Shown: positions 1 to 8,872 of the stretch, in pieces
Layout: each line of letters starts with the position of its first letter
Position numbering within the stretch: the stretch's first letter is position 1
DNA from: Mastigamoeba balamuthi
Lineage: Eukaryota > Evosea > Mastigamoebida > Mastigamoebidae
NCBI GenBank assembly: GCA_902651635.1
Contig: CACRSC010000031.1
Coordinates: 86,328 to 107,362, forward strand
Direction of reading: 5' to 3'
Length of the DNA stretch: 21,035 bases
Program-made: the position numbers and the translations under genes
The notes under the pieces: model-generated
The model's database searches: none
The model's input: the letters and a program-made list of their open reading frames with translations, nothing else
What the model was told of the DNA's origin: nothing

Positions 1-899
1 GGACGACCTCGAGAAGTCAATTGTATTTATTGACATATATCATTTGTGGCTGGAACTTCATCCCACATATCGGACAACAGCAGATTTGACCAGTTCCATG
101 TGTAACCTTGCACTTGATCTCTATGCTCATGCCCTTTGACTGTAATAATATTATTGTTAAATGACGTCATTTTGTGTGGTAAGTTTTGCGTAGAAATTTT
201 TGGGCAGGGGGGTCAGAGTCGGGGGGTCAGAAACAGCACGTGTGCAAGGTCCGTGAAGAAGAAGTGCAACTGCTAAGCAAAGGAGCTAAAAAGGAGCAAG
301 TGACAAGAAACCAACAGAACCCACCCGGTCTACTGCGGCATGGCACACAGTGCACACAGCATACCCTCGACCTCTTGGTCCATGGTCAGGGCACAGTCCT
401 GCCACCAGGCCTCCCTGTCACTCACACGGTGGGAGTGGCTGACCCTGACAATGATGCATCAGTTGCTGCAGTGCTCCCTCCGTAACTGCCACTCCCCACA
501 CATGCCTCAAACTGTCACACTCTGTAACAATAGCCTCTCCTCCTACTCGGGCCGCCCTTCTCTATGCCCATGCTGCACCCTGCCCCGCCTTCGTACTGTT
601 TTCTGACCCGTTTTTTCTTGCATGTCTATTTTTGGAGTGGCCACGCCCCAGCTTGTTGCTGTGTGCTGCCTGCCCCACTCTGTCGCCCCCCTCTTGTCGA
701 TGGCTTTGCTGGCGACAGTGGTGCAGATTGCAACCCCTCGTTTCCTGCCTGATTTCCTTGAAGCTCCCTTGTTTTGTACAATGCTGGGGAGTTGCATCTG
801 ACCAATGTTATGTTATGCCTGGGGAAATGCCGCATTAAAGGCTGCATTCACTCTGTCTAACACTGCCTCCACGTCTTTTTGAAGTGGATGACATCTGCT
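1..899. other. No recognisable gene; left flank of LINE remnant
   Basis: I see no convincing coding sequence here. Several 60-99 codon open frames exist on both strands, but they overlap each other, have no recognisable motif and show no family-like composition. The first 180 bases are A+T richer than the rest. Part of 600-900 may be the 3' tail of the minus-strand LINE that starts just to the right, because no clear boundary separates them. Confidence 0.4.
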
Positions 900-1460
900 A
901 GGTTACACAGCCCCAGCCCACCATTCCTAGTGGGGTGAAAATGTGCTACTGCACATATGTGTAGGTTCTACTATGCCCACTGGCAGGGTGTGCGATAGGT
1001 GCTTCAGCAGTTTGTTATCTTGTGCCATGGTGCTTGCATGGTACTGGGATATGCCGTTGATAACCATGTTGGCCACAAATATCCACTGATCGAGGAAGAG
1101 GGATCTTTTATACCGAAGCCATGCACAGTGTTCCAATAGCGTTTGCATAATGTATGGGCATCCAACCCGTTGTGTACCCTTGGATCGAGGCGTATGCCCA
1201 GGTACTTGTATGAACCTATTGGCAGGGTGGGTGAAATCTCGCCCTGCGTAGTCTAGAATATCACTGGTTCCCCATTCCGTGTGAAGGTGGCACATTTTTT
1301 GGGTTAATAAATAACCCTGCCCCTGACGTGTCCAATACAAACTGCAGGATATTGTTCATTATTTTGCATCGATTACGCCAACCAGTAGCACCATATCGTC
1401 CGCATAAGCCAATACTCCCACGAATGTCTAGGGCATCCGGGTGTGTTTCAATTTTCCTTT
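900..1460 (-). mobile_element. Truncated LINE (non-LTR retrotransposon) reverse transcriptase remnant
   Basis: On the minus strand the catalytic box of a LINE-type reverse transcriptase reads VLAYADDMVLLVG, with the YADD codons at 1406-1395. About 50 codons further on, in another frame, comes PKKCATF and then SYKYLGIRLD at roughly 1220-1190. These are the usual order and spacing of RT motifs after the active site. A thumb-like stretch continues to about 930. Stop codons and at least two frame changes separate the motifs, so the copy is dead. The fingers and palm regions that should precede YADD are absent, so it is 5'-truncated, as is common for LINE copies. The clade (CR1/Jockey-like or other) cannot be assigned by eye. 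Confidence 0.75.
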
Positions 1461-1660
1461 AAAATATCTGAGATGATCCCGCGGGTGATAACTTTGCTTC
1501 ATAAATCACTTGATTTGGACACACCGCTAGATATTAGTGTGCTCTTTTTTGCTTTTTTAGCGAATGGCGGGAACCTGCAACCCCGTCCAGGTTCAGGAGG
1601 CGACAGCCCCTTCTTCCGGGCCGCAGGGCAACTGTGCCACACGTCAGTCAAGCTTCTCAC

Positions 1661-2867
1661 ATGCTTAGGTTCGCAGGCAAAACAGGGGGCAGTGCTGGGC
1701 CGAGGGGTTCGACGACAGGCTTTCCTCGGAGGGTCCAGTGCAGTGGTCCCATCGACTCAGACAGGGACTTCGTGGTCCGGTTCTGTGAGCTCGAGGAGTA
1801 TGCCGAGGCAGAGATCGCGCTGCGCACGAGCGGGACGCTCTTCATCTGCGGGCCATTCCGGACGGGCAAGATGAGCCTGGCGTGTGGGCTCGTGAGGGCG
1901 TGGCAGCTGATCGAGGGCGGCCATGCTCTGTATTCTCGTATGGGGAGGTTCCCCCCAAGCGGCAGCACTGCCGACATGTGGAACGAGCTCGGCCTGAGCA
2001 TCTGCCGAGCAGAGAATCGAGCCTCCCGTAGAGGTGCGGACCAGAGTGCACTTTGTTCATCTGTATCGCGCCTCTCAAACACCATCACGCAGACGCCGAC
2101 GCAGGACGCCCTCGTGTGGTGGCTCAGCTATGTTCGCAGGAGAAACGGAAACGCCCCGCTTCTGCTCGTCGTTGACGAGCTCGATACCCTTGCCTGCGCC
2201 GAGAGCAAGGACGGGCTCGCCGAGCTGCTCAACTTCATCCGGGCCGAGAGGGACATAGTCGGCAGTCAGCGTATCTGCACCATCTGCATCTGCACGTTCC
2301 CGCTCCGCGAAATCGCACAGCTCGCGCCCGCAAGGGAGGGATGCTCATGGAACGTCGGAACGGTCATATACACCACGGAGTTCACACTGGAGCAGGCAAG
2401 CCGAGGGCAGTTTCGCAAGGAGGCAGCTCAACTCATACCCAGCAGCTCAGCAGACTGCTGAAGAGCCTCGCAGAGGAGCAGAACGTGCGGTTCGCCTCCG
2501 ATGAGGATATGGCCCTAGTCTCCGGGTGCATTCACCTCTGGACTCGGGGAACAAGGGCCTCGTTGGCCACTGCCTCGAGTTCTTACAGTTCACCGCCATG
2601 GCCCACTCTCTGGTCACCCATCTGTGCGACCCACCACCCCCCCTGCATGCCATCTGTTCCCGCCTGCGAGTGTGACTCGCCGATCAGATGTGGGAAGGCG
2701 AGCTGCGCCTCAGAGTGATGTCGAGTGTCAAGGGAGCGTTCAGCTCCGTCGTCGTGCAGTGTACTGGAGCACATGTCCGAAAGCTCCGCTCCATGCTCTA
2801 CTCGGAGAAGGGGACCGATCAGCTCGAACCCTGCGAAGCGCTGGCTCTCGCACACTGTAGTGGGTAG
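1661..2867 (+). CDS. ORC1/CDC6-like AAA+ ATPase (interrupted or spliced)
   Basis: From the ATG at 1661 the frame gives a P-loop GPFRTGKM at residues 64-71 and a strong Walker B, LLLVVDELDTL, with D172/E173. A sensor-1-like ICTICICTFPLREI and then YTTEFTLEQ, like the lid entry of ORC1/CDC6 proteins, follow. This order, about 50 residues after a hydrophilic start, resembles ORC1/CDC6 replication-initiation ATPases, which load MCM helicase on origins. The P-loop is unusual: GK is followed by M where S or T binds Mg-ATP. The frame changes near 2415-2455, which a 41-nt GT-AG intron would explain, and again near 2520-2555. A stop (TGA, 2673-2675) interrupts frame 3 before a C-terminal stretch ending at 2867. 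That stretch is conserved as a duplicate at 8873-8981, so it is probably translated. The exon structure after 2460 is uncertain, and a decaying gene is possible. The upstream start could also lie in an unseen exon. The gene is convergent with p24. Confidence 0.6.
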
Positions 2868-3154
2868 CGGCTGTGATTGCACCAACCCCAGTGACGGAAA
2901 TACCATTGCAGGCCTCGTGCGGGAGGTTAAGGGGCTCGCATCGTACAACGAGCTCTCGTGCCCTCTCACGCGGGAGCTTTTCATTGACGTTCTCTATCCA
3001 CCAAAGAAGGCTCCAGATGTTGTGGAACGCACCGCCAACAGAAGCCAGGGTCTGTAGACATGTGGAATACACTCAATTTCGTGGCCTGTGAGCCCCATGA
3101 ATCGATGTTGCGATCTTCTGAGATGACAGTGCACTACTTCTGACAGCGGGCCAC

Positions 3155-3994
3155 TCACTTCTTCCTCGCGTTCATCATCCAAGAGACAGCGAGGACCATC
3201 GCAACATTTGCTAGTACAATCGCGAAGCACTGGGCTATCGTGACCGACCATACCATCGGAGACACGCTCCCAAACACTGCAGGACTGTCAGCGCAGTGCC
3301 CGCTCGCCAAACAAGAGCACCGTTCCTGCTGAGGTGCGACCTGGCGTCGTGGTGCGTCACCTGCCTCTCGATGTCGGACAGCAAGCTCGAGATCACTGCG
3401 ATCCTCTGCTCAACCGAGAACACGTCGCCTGTTCCTTCGTTAGTGGACACGCTGTCGTGCCAATCAGGTTCTACCTTGGCTGACAGGCTCGTGAATCGTC
3501 TTCGCGAAATGGAACCTTACGCTCTTCTGAAAACTACCGGGGCGAGTGTTGTCGAGGCACAACTGGGAGGAGAGGTTCAGCGGGTTACAGGGCCGAGAAA
3601 GGGGGGCACCGAGTACACTCCGCCACTCATGTTCTGGATCAGCACACTGTCGTCCTCGGACCCCTCCTGGTACTCCTTGTCGAAGAGGACACTGCCGTCC
3701 GCGAGTATCTGAGATGATATGAGACTTGTAGGTAGATGCAAGGCGAGGCTGCGGTTGCTCCTTGTCGGCTGCATTCGAGACGGGAAGCACCTTCACCCTG
3801 ATGTCCAGCAGGCCGCCCTCGAGGACCACCCACGAGGCTGCGATGTCGGTGCGCGTGGTCTGGTTGAGCTGCTGCGGCTGCCCCACGTCGATGTGAAAGC
3901 AACGCGTTTCCCCCGAGGGCACGCGGGCTGTCCACTCCGCCGCGCAGCTGGCGACGATGGCCACCATCAGCACGTACGAAGCACCCATGGGCAT
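3155..3994 (-). CDS. p24/EMP24 family GOLD-domain cargo receptor, five exons
   Basis: Splicing at 3791/3708, 3610/3562, 3475/3428 and 3321/3276 (introns of 82, 47, 46 and 44 nt) gives exons of 204, 99, 88, 108 and 122 nt: 621 nt in all, a 206-residue protein ending in a stop at 3155. It has a signal peptide (residues 1-19). The GOLD domain has Cys32 and Cys103 in the expected disulfide positions, the latter in GGVYSLCLDN. A luminal coiled coil with VEQRIAVISSLLSDIERQ follows, then one membrane span (about 176-199), and the tail ends ARKK. p24 proteins cycle between ER and Golgi in COPI and COPII vesicles, and a C-terminal dilysine binds COPI. Length, order and tail all fit. The third intron contains CACTAAC shortly before its AG, and the fourth CTGAC. 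Start ATG at 3994; a second ATG lies two codons in. PYa lies upstream in the same direction. Confidence in the family is high; the exact first intron is inferred from the domain pattern. Confidence 0.88.
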
Positions 3995-4145
3995 TTTTGA
4001 ACCAATAAAGGAATGAAATCGGGGGGTGGATCGCTATCGCCACTTCGTGTACAAACGCCACTTGATACCCTGAATCCTTTTCGTGGGGAATGGACCCGAG
4101 AGCTCGTATCCCACCAGAGAGGTTAGGGTATCTAGCCCAATTGTT

Positions 4146-4882
4146 TCAAACTGCTTTAGATACAGGGCTGCAGAGGTCCATCGTCTGAGAAGGGGGCCCA
4201 CAGTTCGGTGCCTGCATCTTCACGTCGTATGGCGGAGGAGTCATCACAGCAAGAGTCGTGGACCCTCCGACGACCATGTCGTACTGTGGCGGAGGGACAT
4301 CACGTGGGAGCTCAGTGGCACTGTAGGTGTAGTCCACTGGCGCAGCGGGTGCAGAGGGCTCCGGTTGCTGCGGTGGAGCTGAGCCCACAACATTGTACTC
4401 GGGAACCGACACCGCTACTTCCTTGGCCGGAGGAACAATACGACCTTGCGCAAGCGGTCCTCTCCCAATGATCACGTGGCCGTACTCGCTCTGCCCGAGC
4501 ATGGGGTCGCCAGTGCAGAGGTAGCAGAGGAGCATGCAGTTGAAAATCGAGCACAAGATGAACAGTCCCACACAGACGAAGCCAACGATCTGTGCCACCG
4601 AGTGTGTTTTGCTGCCCTGACTGCTCGAGAACATTACCGTGAAAGCGGCCACGGCTGCAATCAGGCTCGCCACATTGAAAGCACCTGCGCGGGGAGGTTA
4701 GTGCCGGTGCTGTTAGCGGCGCCCAGAGTGCGCAAAAGAGCCGAGCAAACGCACAGAAGAGGCCGTACGCCACGCCTGTAGGCAGCGTGAGTAAAGGCGA
4801 GCAGATATGGCGTGGACTCACGGTGAGATGCGGGCACGCATGCGCAGCACCCGGTGCCGTTGAGCTCCACTGTGGCAGGCAT
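4146..4882 (-). CDS. Two-TM membrane protein with PPxY-rich tail (PYa), three exons
   Basis: Exons 4822-4882, 4755-4775 and 4146-4684 join across introns of 46 and 70 nt to 621 nt, a 206-residue protein. The first intron has a textbook GTGAGT donor. The middle exon is only 21 nt. The N-terminus is a short Cys-rich segment (TGCCACVP). Two membrane spans follow (about residues 24-46 and 58-80, the second VGFVCVGLFILC), then a hydrophilic tail of about 120 residues rich in Pro, Ala, Tyr and Val. The tail has PPPQYD and TPPPYD, of the PPxY/PY type that WW-domain proteins such as NEDD4-like ligases bind, and ends SKAV. I recognise no named family. PYb, 2.6 kb away, has the same plan and a similar ending, so the two are probably paralogs. 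It is divergent from the ankyrin-like gene across about 240 bp and lies upstream of p24 on the same strand. Confidence 0.8.
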
Positions 4883-5120
4883 TGGACTGTTGTGGTGAAT
4901 CAACAGACTGGCTTGAAGTCGAGAATTCCGAAACTGTGTCGTGCTGTCACTGTTTCGCCAAAATCGCTCCAACGATAAAAACCGCAATTTCGCAGTTGGA
5001 GTACAGCAGATAATCGCGATTTGCGAGATGAAGCACAGCAATTGAATTTGAGAATGGGCGATATTCCCACGCGAAAGCAATTGGCCACCTGAGATATCAT
5101 TCGGATTTTTGCCGCGCTCC
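4883..5120. promoter_or_regulatory. Shared divergent promoter region between PYa and ankyrin-like gene
   Basis: This 238-bp spacer separates two outward-facing start codons. It recurs in unit B at 15693-15872 and 16341-16574. Two blocks are strongly kept: one near PYa around 4926-4957 (CCGAAACTGTGTCGTG core), and one near the ankyrin-like gene around 5050-5095, with GGGCGATATTCCCACGCG followed by AAAGCAATTGGCCACCTGAG. The middle varies and is about 50 bases shorter in the first unit B copy. Being kept in all three copies, while the genes beside it are broken in two, may reflect recent duplication rather than function. No specific factor site is recognised. Confidence 0.5.
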
Positions 5121-7374
5121 ATGGAGAACACCCAGGCAGTGCATATGCAGGCTGCGTGGCTTGTACGCCAGCACGTGGTGCCCTGCATGACCGACGTCGA
5201 GGACCTGTGCGCGCTGGCGGCATCGCAGGTGCCCGCTCTGAGCGCCCCCTGTCTGGAACGCCTCGTTGCTCTGCTGCGCGTGCGCTGGCCCTGCGTCTCC
5301 CTCGTCTCCTACGTGGCCGCCCTGCCCTCGTCGCTGCTCCTACGCGAGCTGCTGTGGCGGTGCCCCGGGCTACACTGCTGCCCCGCTGTCCTATGCGACG
5401 CGCTGGTCGCCACGTGCGATACGCAGTGCGCGCCTGTGCAGAGTTTCCGCCTCCTCGCTGCCCTCCCGTGTGTGCACGATGCTGCGGGGCCCGCCCTTGT
5501 CGCCGCGTGCAGGGCGGGGGGCCCAGGGCTGCCCTGTATGCACGCGAGCTGACACAGCCGCTGCTCGGCGCGCACAGGGCACAGCACGTTAAGCTCTCAG
5601 CTCCTCCTTCCATCACAGATACTCAGAAAGCAATTGATTTTGCGCCCTGACCCCGCACCCTCTCTAGAAGATGCTCCGGGACGCTCTCTGCGCCGCCTGC
5701 GCCAGCGGGTCGACAGAGGCTGTGCGCGTACTTGGAGCTGAGCCCTATGCTCTGGGCCACGAGCACGCCGTCGAACAGGACTACGAACGTTACTGTGCTC
5801 TGGACTACGCCTGCATGTCGGGCGGCGTCGCGGTGCTGGAGGCCCTCGCCAAGCCTCCTTTCAACGTCTGCCGCGAGGACCTTCACCGCCGCAACTATGC
5901 CTGCCTCTCGCACGGGTGCACAGCTGGCAGAGCAGATGTCGTTGCTCGGCTTTCGGGTCCCCCCTTTTCTCTGGGTAAGTCCGAAGCCCAGGCCTGCCAT
6001 GCTCTGAGGTGTGCAAGCACCAGCGTCGCCGTGCTCGACTTACTGGCACTGGAGCCCTACAGCCTCGGCCTTCAGGTTGAGCACGATGACGATTTCAGTT
6101 ACTGTGTTCTGCAGAGCGCCTGCAGCTCAAGCACCGCAGAGCCCGTCCGCAGACTCGCACTGCCCCCGTACAGTCTCGGGCATCAGGCTGCCATTGACAA
6201 CTCCTGTTTGTCTCTGCGCAACGCATGCTCGAGTGGATGTGTGGAAATCCTCGATGCACTGGCCGAACCCCCGTACTCGTTGATGTACGAGGACTGTGGC
6301 CAAAAGAGCTGGTCCCCACTGGGCTGTGCATGCTGCAACGGCCACCCCGCCATCGTGAGGCGCCTCGCACAGCCGCCCTACTGCTTTAGCAGATAAGACG
6401 CCTGTGGGAGAGGGCTCACTTTGCTGCGGGCCGCCTGCAGAAAGGGCCATGCCGAGGTCATCGAGGAGCTCGCCAACCCGCCATACTCGATGGGCCAGGC
6501 TGATGCCAGGAGGGAGGACGTGCTTCTGGCAGCCTGCATTCAGGGGAGCTCTGATGTCGGCCGTGAACTTGGGAGAGAAACATATTCTCTCGGGCACCAG
6601 GATGCATCACGGTATGGGAACATGTGCCTGCTGTTCGCGAGTTTGAGTGGCAGTATAGACACTGTGAGAGCGCTCGCGGAGCCGCCGTACAGCCTCGGTT
6701 TCGATGATGGCCAGCCACATTCTGTGGCAGCGGCACTTGGGCCAATTGTTTCATTGACCTGTCAATGGACGAACTACTTGAGGACGTTCTCAGGACGACA
6801 GCCAGCTCTATGCCTTTGCTCAGGCCCATGGAGTCCTGGCATGCTCGGTGTTGCTCAGTGCGCTGGCTGCTAAAAGCAAGTGGAGTCATATGATATCAGT
6901 TGTCGAGCTTCTGTATTGGGCGCGTGACACAATGGACGACGTAGAGGTGCCAGATAGCCTCCCAGGGCTCGTCGCAGCCTTCATGGGAAAGTTTCAGTTA
7001 GATGACAGTACGATGACCATGTGCTGTGGCGTTCTGTGGAGATGTACTCTCAAGTCCCGACGCATGCTATGCGCGGTATATCAGAGCCGCTTTCCCGGTT
7101 TTTTTGAGGCCGTCCTGCTGCAGTCTGAAGACGAGACAACTAAACGCAGTGCCCTCGGCCAGATCATCATCTTTGACATCATGAGAAGTAAACAGGATCC
7201 GTCGTGCGATCGTTTGAAGAGTATTCACAGGATGGTGCGTCGACCATTATGTCATACCCGCAGCCCGAGGCGCACCGCCTGATTGCTGCGTTCGAAAAGC
7301 TGACGGCCAGAACGAGCAGCGAGGTGGTGAGCGCAGTACCGCTACAGTCAGTCGCCACTCAAGCTCTGAAGTAA
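5121..7374 (+). pseudogene. Ankyrin-like repeat protein gene with an in-frame stop
   Basis: The ATG at 5121 (MENTQAV) opens a helical Leu/Ala/Cys-rich N-terminal exon reaching at most 5552. A later exon beginning about 5668, after a CTGAC branch-like site and a CTCTCTAG acceptor, encodes about nine repeats of 32-40 residues. Their pattern is L-x-x-A-C-x-x-G-x-x-E-V-V-x-x-L-A-x-P-P-Y-S-L-G. The helix pair is ankyrin-like, but the turn carries PPYSLG in place of the usual GADVN. A TAA at 6394-6396 stops the frame, where unit B reads a sense codon (GAA). Repeats continue to about 6715. A likely 70-nt intron (6716-6785) then leads to a non-repeat C-terminal domain with VPDSLPGLVAAFMGK, and a further frame change near 7190-7230 reaches the end ...SVATQALK at 7374. 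The 5' exon junction is unclear. Ankyrin-type repeats bind proteins; no partner can be inferred. Confidence 0.65.
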
Positions 7375-7510
7375 CGAGAGGAGACAATTCCGACTGCGAA
7401 GTACTGTTGATTGATTTATTTACCGCACGTTCGGTGCGCCGCCAAAAATTGAGATCTGGAAGCGATGGGAGGCAAGCGGCCACAGTACTACACGGCCTGC
7501 GGCATCCCCA

Positions 7511-8143
7511 TCAGCGGAGGCGGCGGCCCGTAGCACGTTTCCTGCGAGTTGGCCTCGTACAACGGCGGGGCACAGGGGGCGGGTAGGCCGCCCCAGCCCC
7601 AGCCCCGTAGCCCGGGGGCGCCACAGGCACCGACGACGGCGCCCCGTAGACCTGAGGGGCTGGCGCAGTGGTCCCGGACTGCGGCACGGTAGGCGCAGCC
7701 CCCGCAGCGTAGTAGGCTGGCGCAGGCGGCGCTGCGATGGGGGAGACGTCTGAGAGGGCGTTGGTGGCGACGACGTGGCCGCCCGTCTGGGTACACTCGC
7801 GCTGCATCCTGAAACGCAGGGCGCACTGGATGACCATTTGGAGGACGACGCAGCTGGCGAACATGGCGGCGCCGAGGATGCCGATGATGAACAGCGGGGT
7901 CACGCTGGGGACGCCGCCGGTTGTGGCGATGGCGACGGGGAACGCGATGGCCGCCAGAAAGAAGCTGCCGAAGAGCACGACGACTAGGGGGGGGGAGCAC
8001 AGAACAAGCAGTGTGAGAGGCAGAGGGGGGCGGACGAGCCACGCAGAGGGCGGCGAGAGGCGGAACAACTGCGGGACAAAGCACGCACAGAAGATTATGT
8101 AGGCGGCTCCTGCAGGAAGCGTGTCAGAGACAGGGATGGTCAT
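7511..8143 (-). CDS. Two-TM membrane protein with Pro/Tyr-rich tail (PYb, unit A), frame-altered C-terminus
   Basis: Exon 1 is 8089-8143 and exon 2 is 7511-7983, separated by a 105-nt GT-AG intron whose length is a multiple of three, so it looks open if left in. The spliced product is 175 residues. The first span (about residues 12-38) runs on from GAAYIIFFVVLFGSFF, and the second includes FIIGILGAAMFASCVV. A tail rich in Ala, Pro, Gly and Tyr follows. Compared with the unit B copy, one base is missing in the G run at 7575-7579. This replaces the conserved ending (APPLYEANS to MGMPQAV, whose stop would be at 7488) with an Arg-rich tail. That may be a real mutation or a sequencing error in a homopolymer. 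It is divergent from the MDR fragment and convergent with the ankyrin-like gene. Confidence 0.72.
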   Translation of the reverse strand: MTIPVSDTLPAGAAYIIFCACFVPQLFRLSPPSAWLVRPPLPLTLLVLCSPPLVVVLFGSFFLAAIAFPVAIATTGGVPSVTPLFIIGILGAAMFASCVVLQMVIQCALRFRMQRECTQTGGHVVATNALSDVSPIAAPPAPAYYAAGAAPTVPQSGTTAPAPQVYGAPSSVPVAPPGYGAGAGAAYPPPVPRRCTRPTRRKRATGRRLR

Positions 8144-8594
8144 TGGATTGGAGGCGCACGGTATTTCTCGGGGACTGCTGTGCAGCACGTCGGCTGTGCG
8201 GCGGTGGCTGTGGAGCTCTGCATTCTTGTGCCGACTCCTCAGCGGCTGATGTCTGTTGTGCAGAAGTAAACATTGGACAAAAATGCAAAAAAAGGCGGCG
8301 GGGGTTAGAAAAATGGAGAAACTCAGAAATCGCAGGGATATCTTGGCAGTCTTGTTTCCGTTAACTGAGTCAGGATATCTAAGTGATGTCTGGACAGTGT
8401 TTGCCGACCATGTACTCTCGGATGTCTGTCAGTCCAGAATGCGGTTCGTTTCCGAATCGTGATGACGGTGAGGATGGTGGGTGGTGCTGATGGTCAGAGG
8501 CAAGCAACGTTGTGTGTCGTTGCACCACCGGAGAGAGGTGAGAGCGAGGGCGCGAGCACCGGTTCGTCCGATTCTGTACAGCGAGGAGAGGACG
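8144..8594. promoter_or_regulatory. Divergent intergenic region between PYb and MDR gene
   Basis: This 451-bp spacer lies between outward-facing starts and matches 18008-18512 in unit B, so it belongs to the duplicated block. The conserved parts are the 150 bases next to PYb and the 130 bases next to the MDR start, including GCACCACCGGAGAGAG. The middle differs by insertions and deletions, with a shared TGAGTCAGGATATCTAAG stretch. No gene or RNA is evident inside it. Confidence 0.4.
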
Positions 8595-8850
8595 ATGCTT
8601 GCCGCCGTGCTGCACCGCTACGGCACAGACTCGCTCGAGGTCACCGCCACAGTAAGGACCCCCCTTGCCCTCCGTCTCGCCTGCCTCCCTCCCCGCCCCA
8701 TTCCACCCGTCTGTCTGTCTGCCACCCCATTCCCTGCCCGGCGCCCGGCGGGCTCTGCGCGTACACGGCACTGCACTACCAGGCGCGCGTGGGCGCGGGT
8801 GACGTGGTCCTCGTCGCCGGCGCCGCGTCGCGCTCGGCGAGTGCGGGGTC
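8595..8850 (+). pseudogene. MDR/quinone oxidoreductase-like gene, internally deleted (unit A)
   Basis: The ATG at 8595 begins MLAAVLHRYGTDSLEV, the typical first strand of zinc-type alcohol dehydrogenase and quinone-oxidoreductase (MDR) proteins. A GTAAGG donor follows at 8652. From 8753 the frame reads LCAYTALHYQARVGAGDVV then LVAGAAS. In MDR enzymes this is the helix and nucleotide-binding strand normally located about 120 residues further in. So the second part of the catalytic domain, with the acceptor of intron 1, has been lost, and the fragment stops at a junction with ORC-like sequence near 8860. Unit B keeps the missing second exon. It cannot encode an active enzyme. Confidence 0.7.
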
Positions 8851-8872
8851 CGCGTGCCGGGGGTGGCGGCCG

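Larger units (their letters stand above)
2757..8872. repeat. Segmental tandem repeat, unit A
   Basis: This block contains, in order, the ORC-like 3' end, p24, PYa, the ankyrin-like gene, PYb and the start of an MDR gene. The same order and orientation recur from 8873 onward. The first 150 bases (2757-2908) match 8873-9025, and 2909 onward matches 13916 onward, so the second unit is the same block split by an insertion. Unit A keeps all genes near full length and is the best template for the ancestral arrangement. Its own defects are one nonsense codon in the ankyrin-like gene, a one-base frame change near the end of PYb, and a mosaic MDR gene. Confidence 0.85.

Noticed and set aside
2670-2687. 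An 18-nt GT-AG intron that would remove the TGA in the ORC-like gene
   Set aside because: It keeps the frame, but all other introns here are at least about 41-44 nt. A 75-nt GT-AG option or a real stop is as likely.
4146-4882. PYa as a tetraspanin or SCAMP
   Set aside because: Only two spans, no CCG motif or NPF repeats; tail motifs alone do not place it in either family.
5156-5650. Alternative plus and minus frames over the first ankyrin-like exon
   Set aside because: Arg/Ala-rich products typical of shadows in G+C-rich genes; the start MENTQAV frame is conserved in three copies and the others are not.
7737-8102. Long plus-strand frames over PYb (and over its copy at 17266-17938)
   Set aside because: They are antisense to the membrane protein gene. 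G+C-rich codons keep the opposite strand open, and no motif is present.
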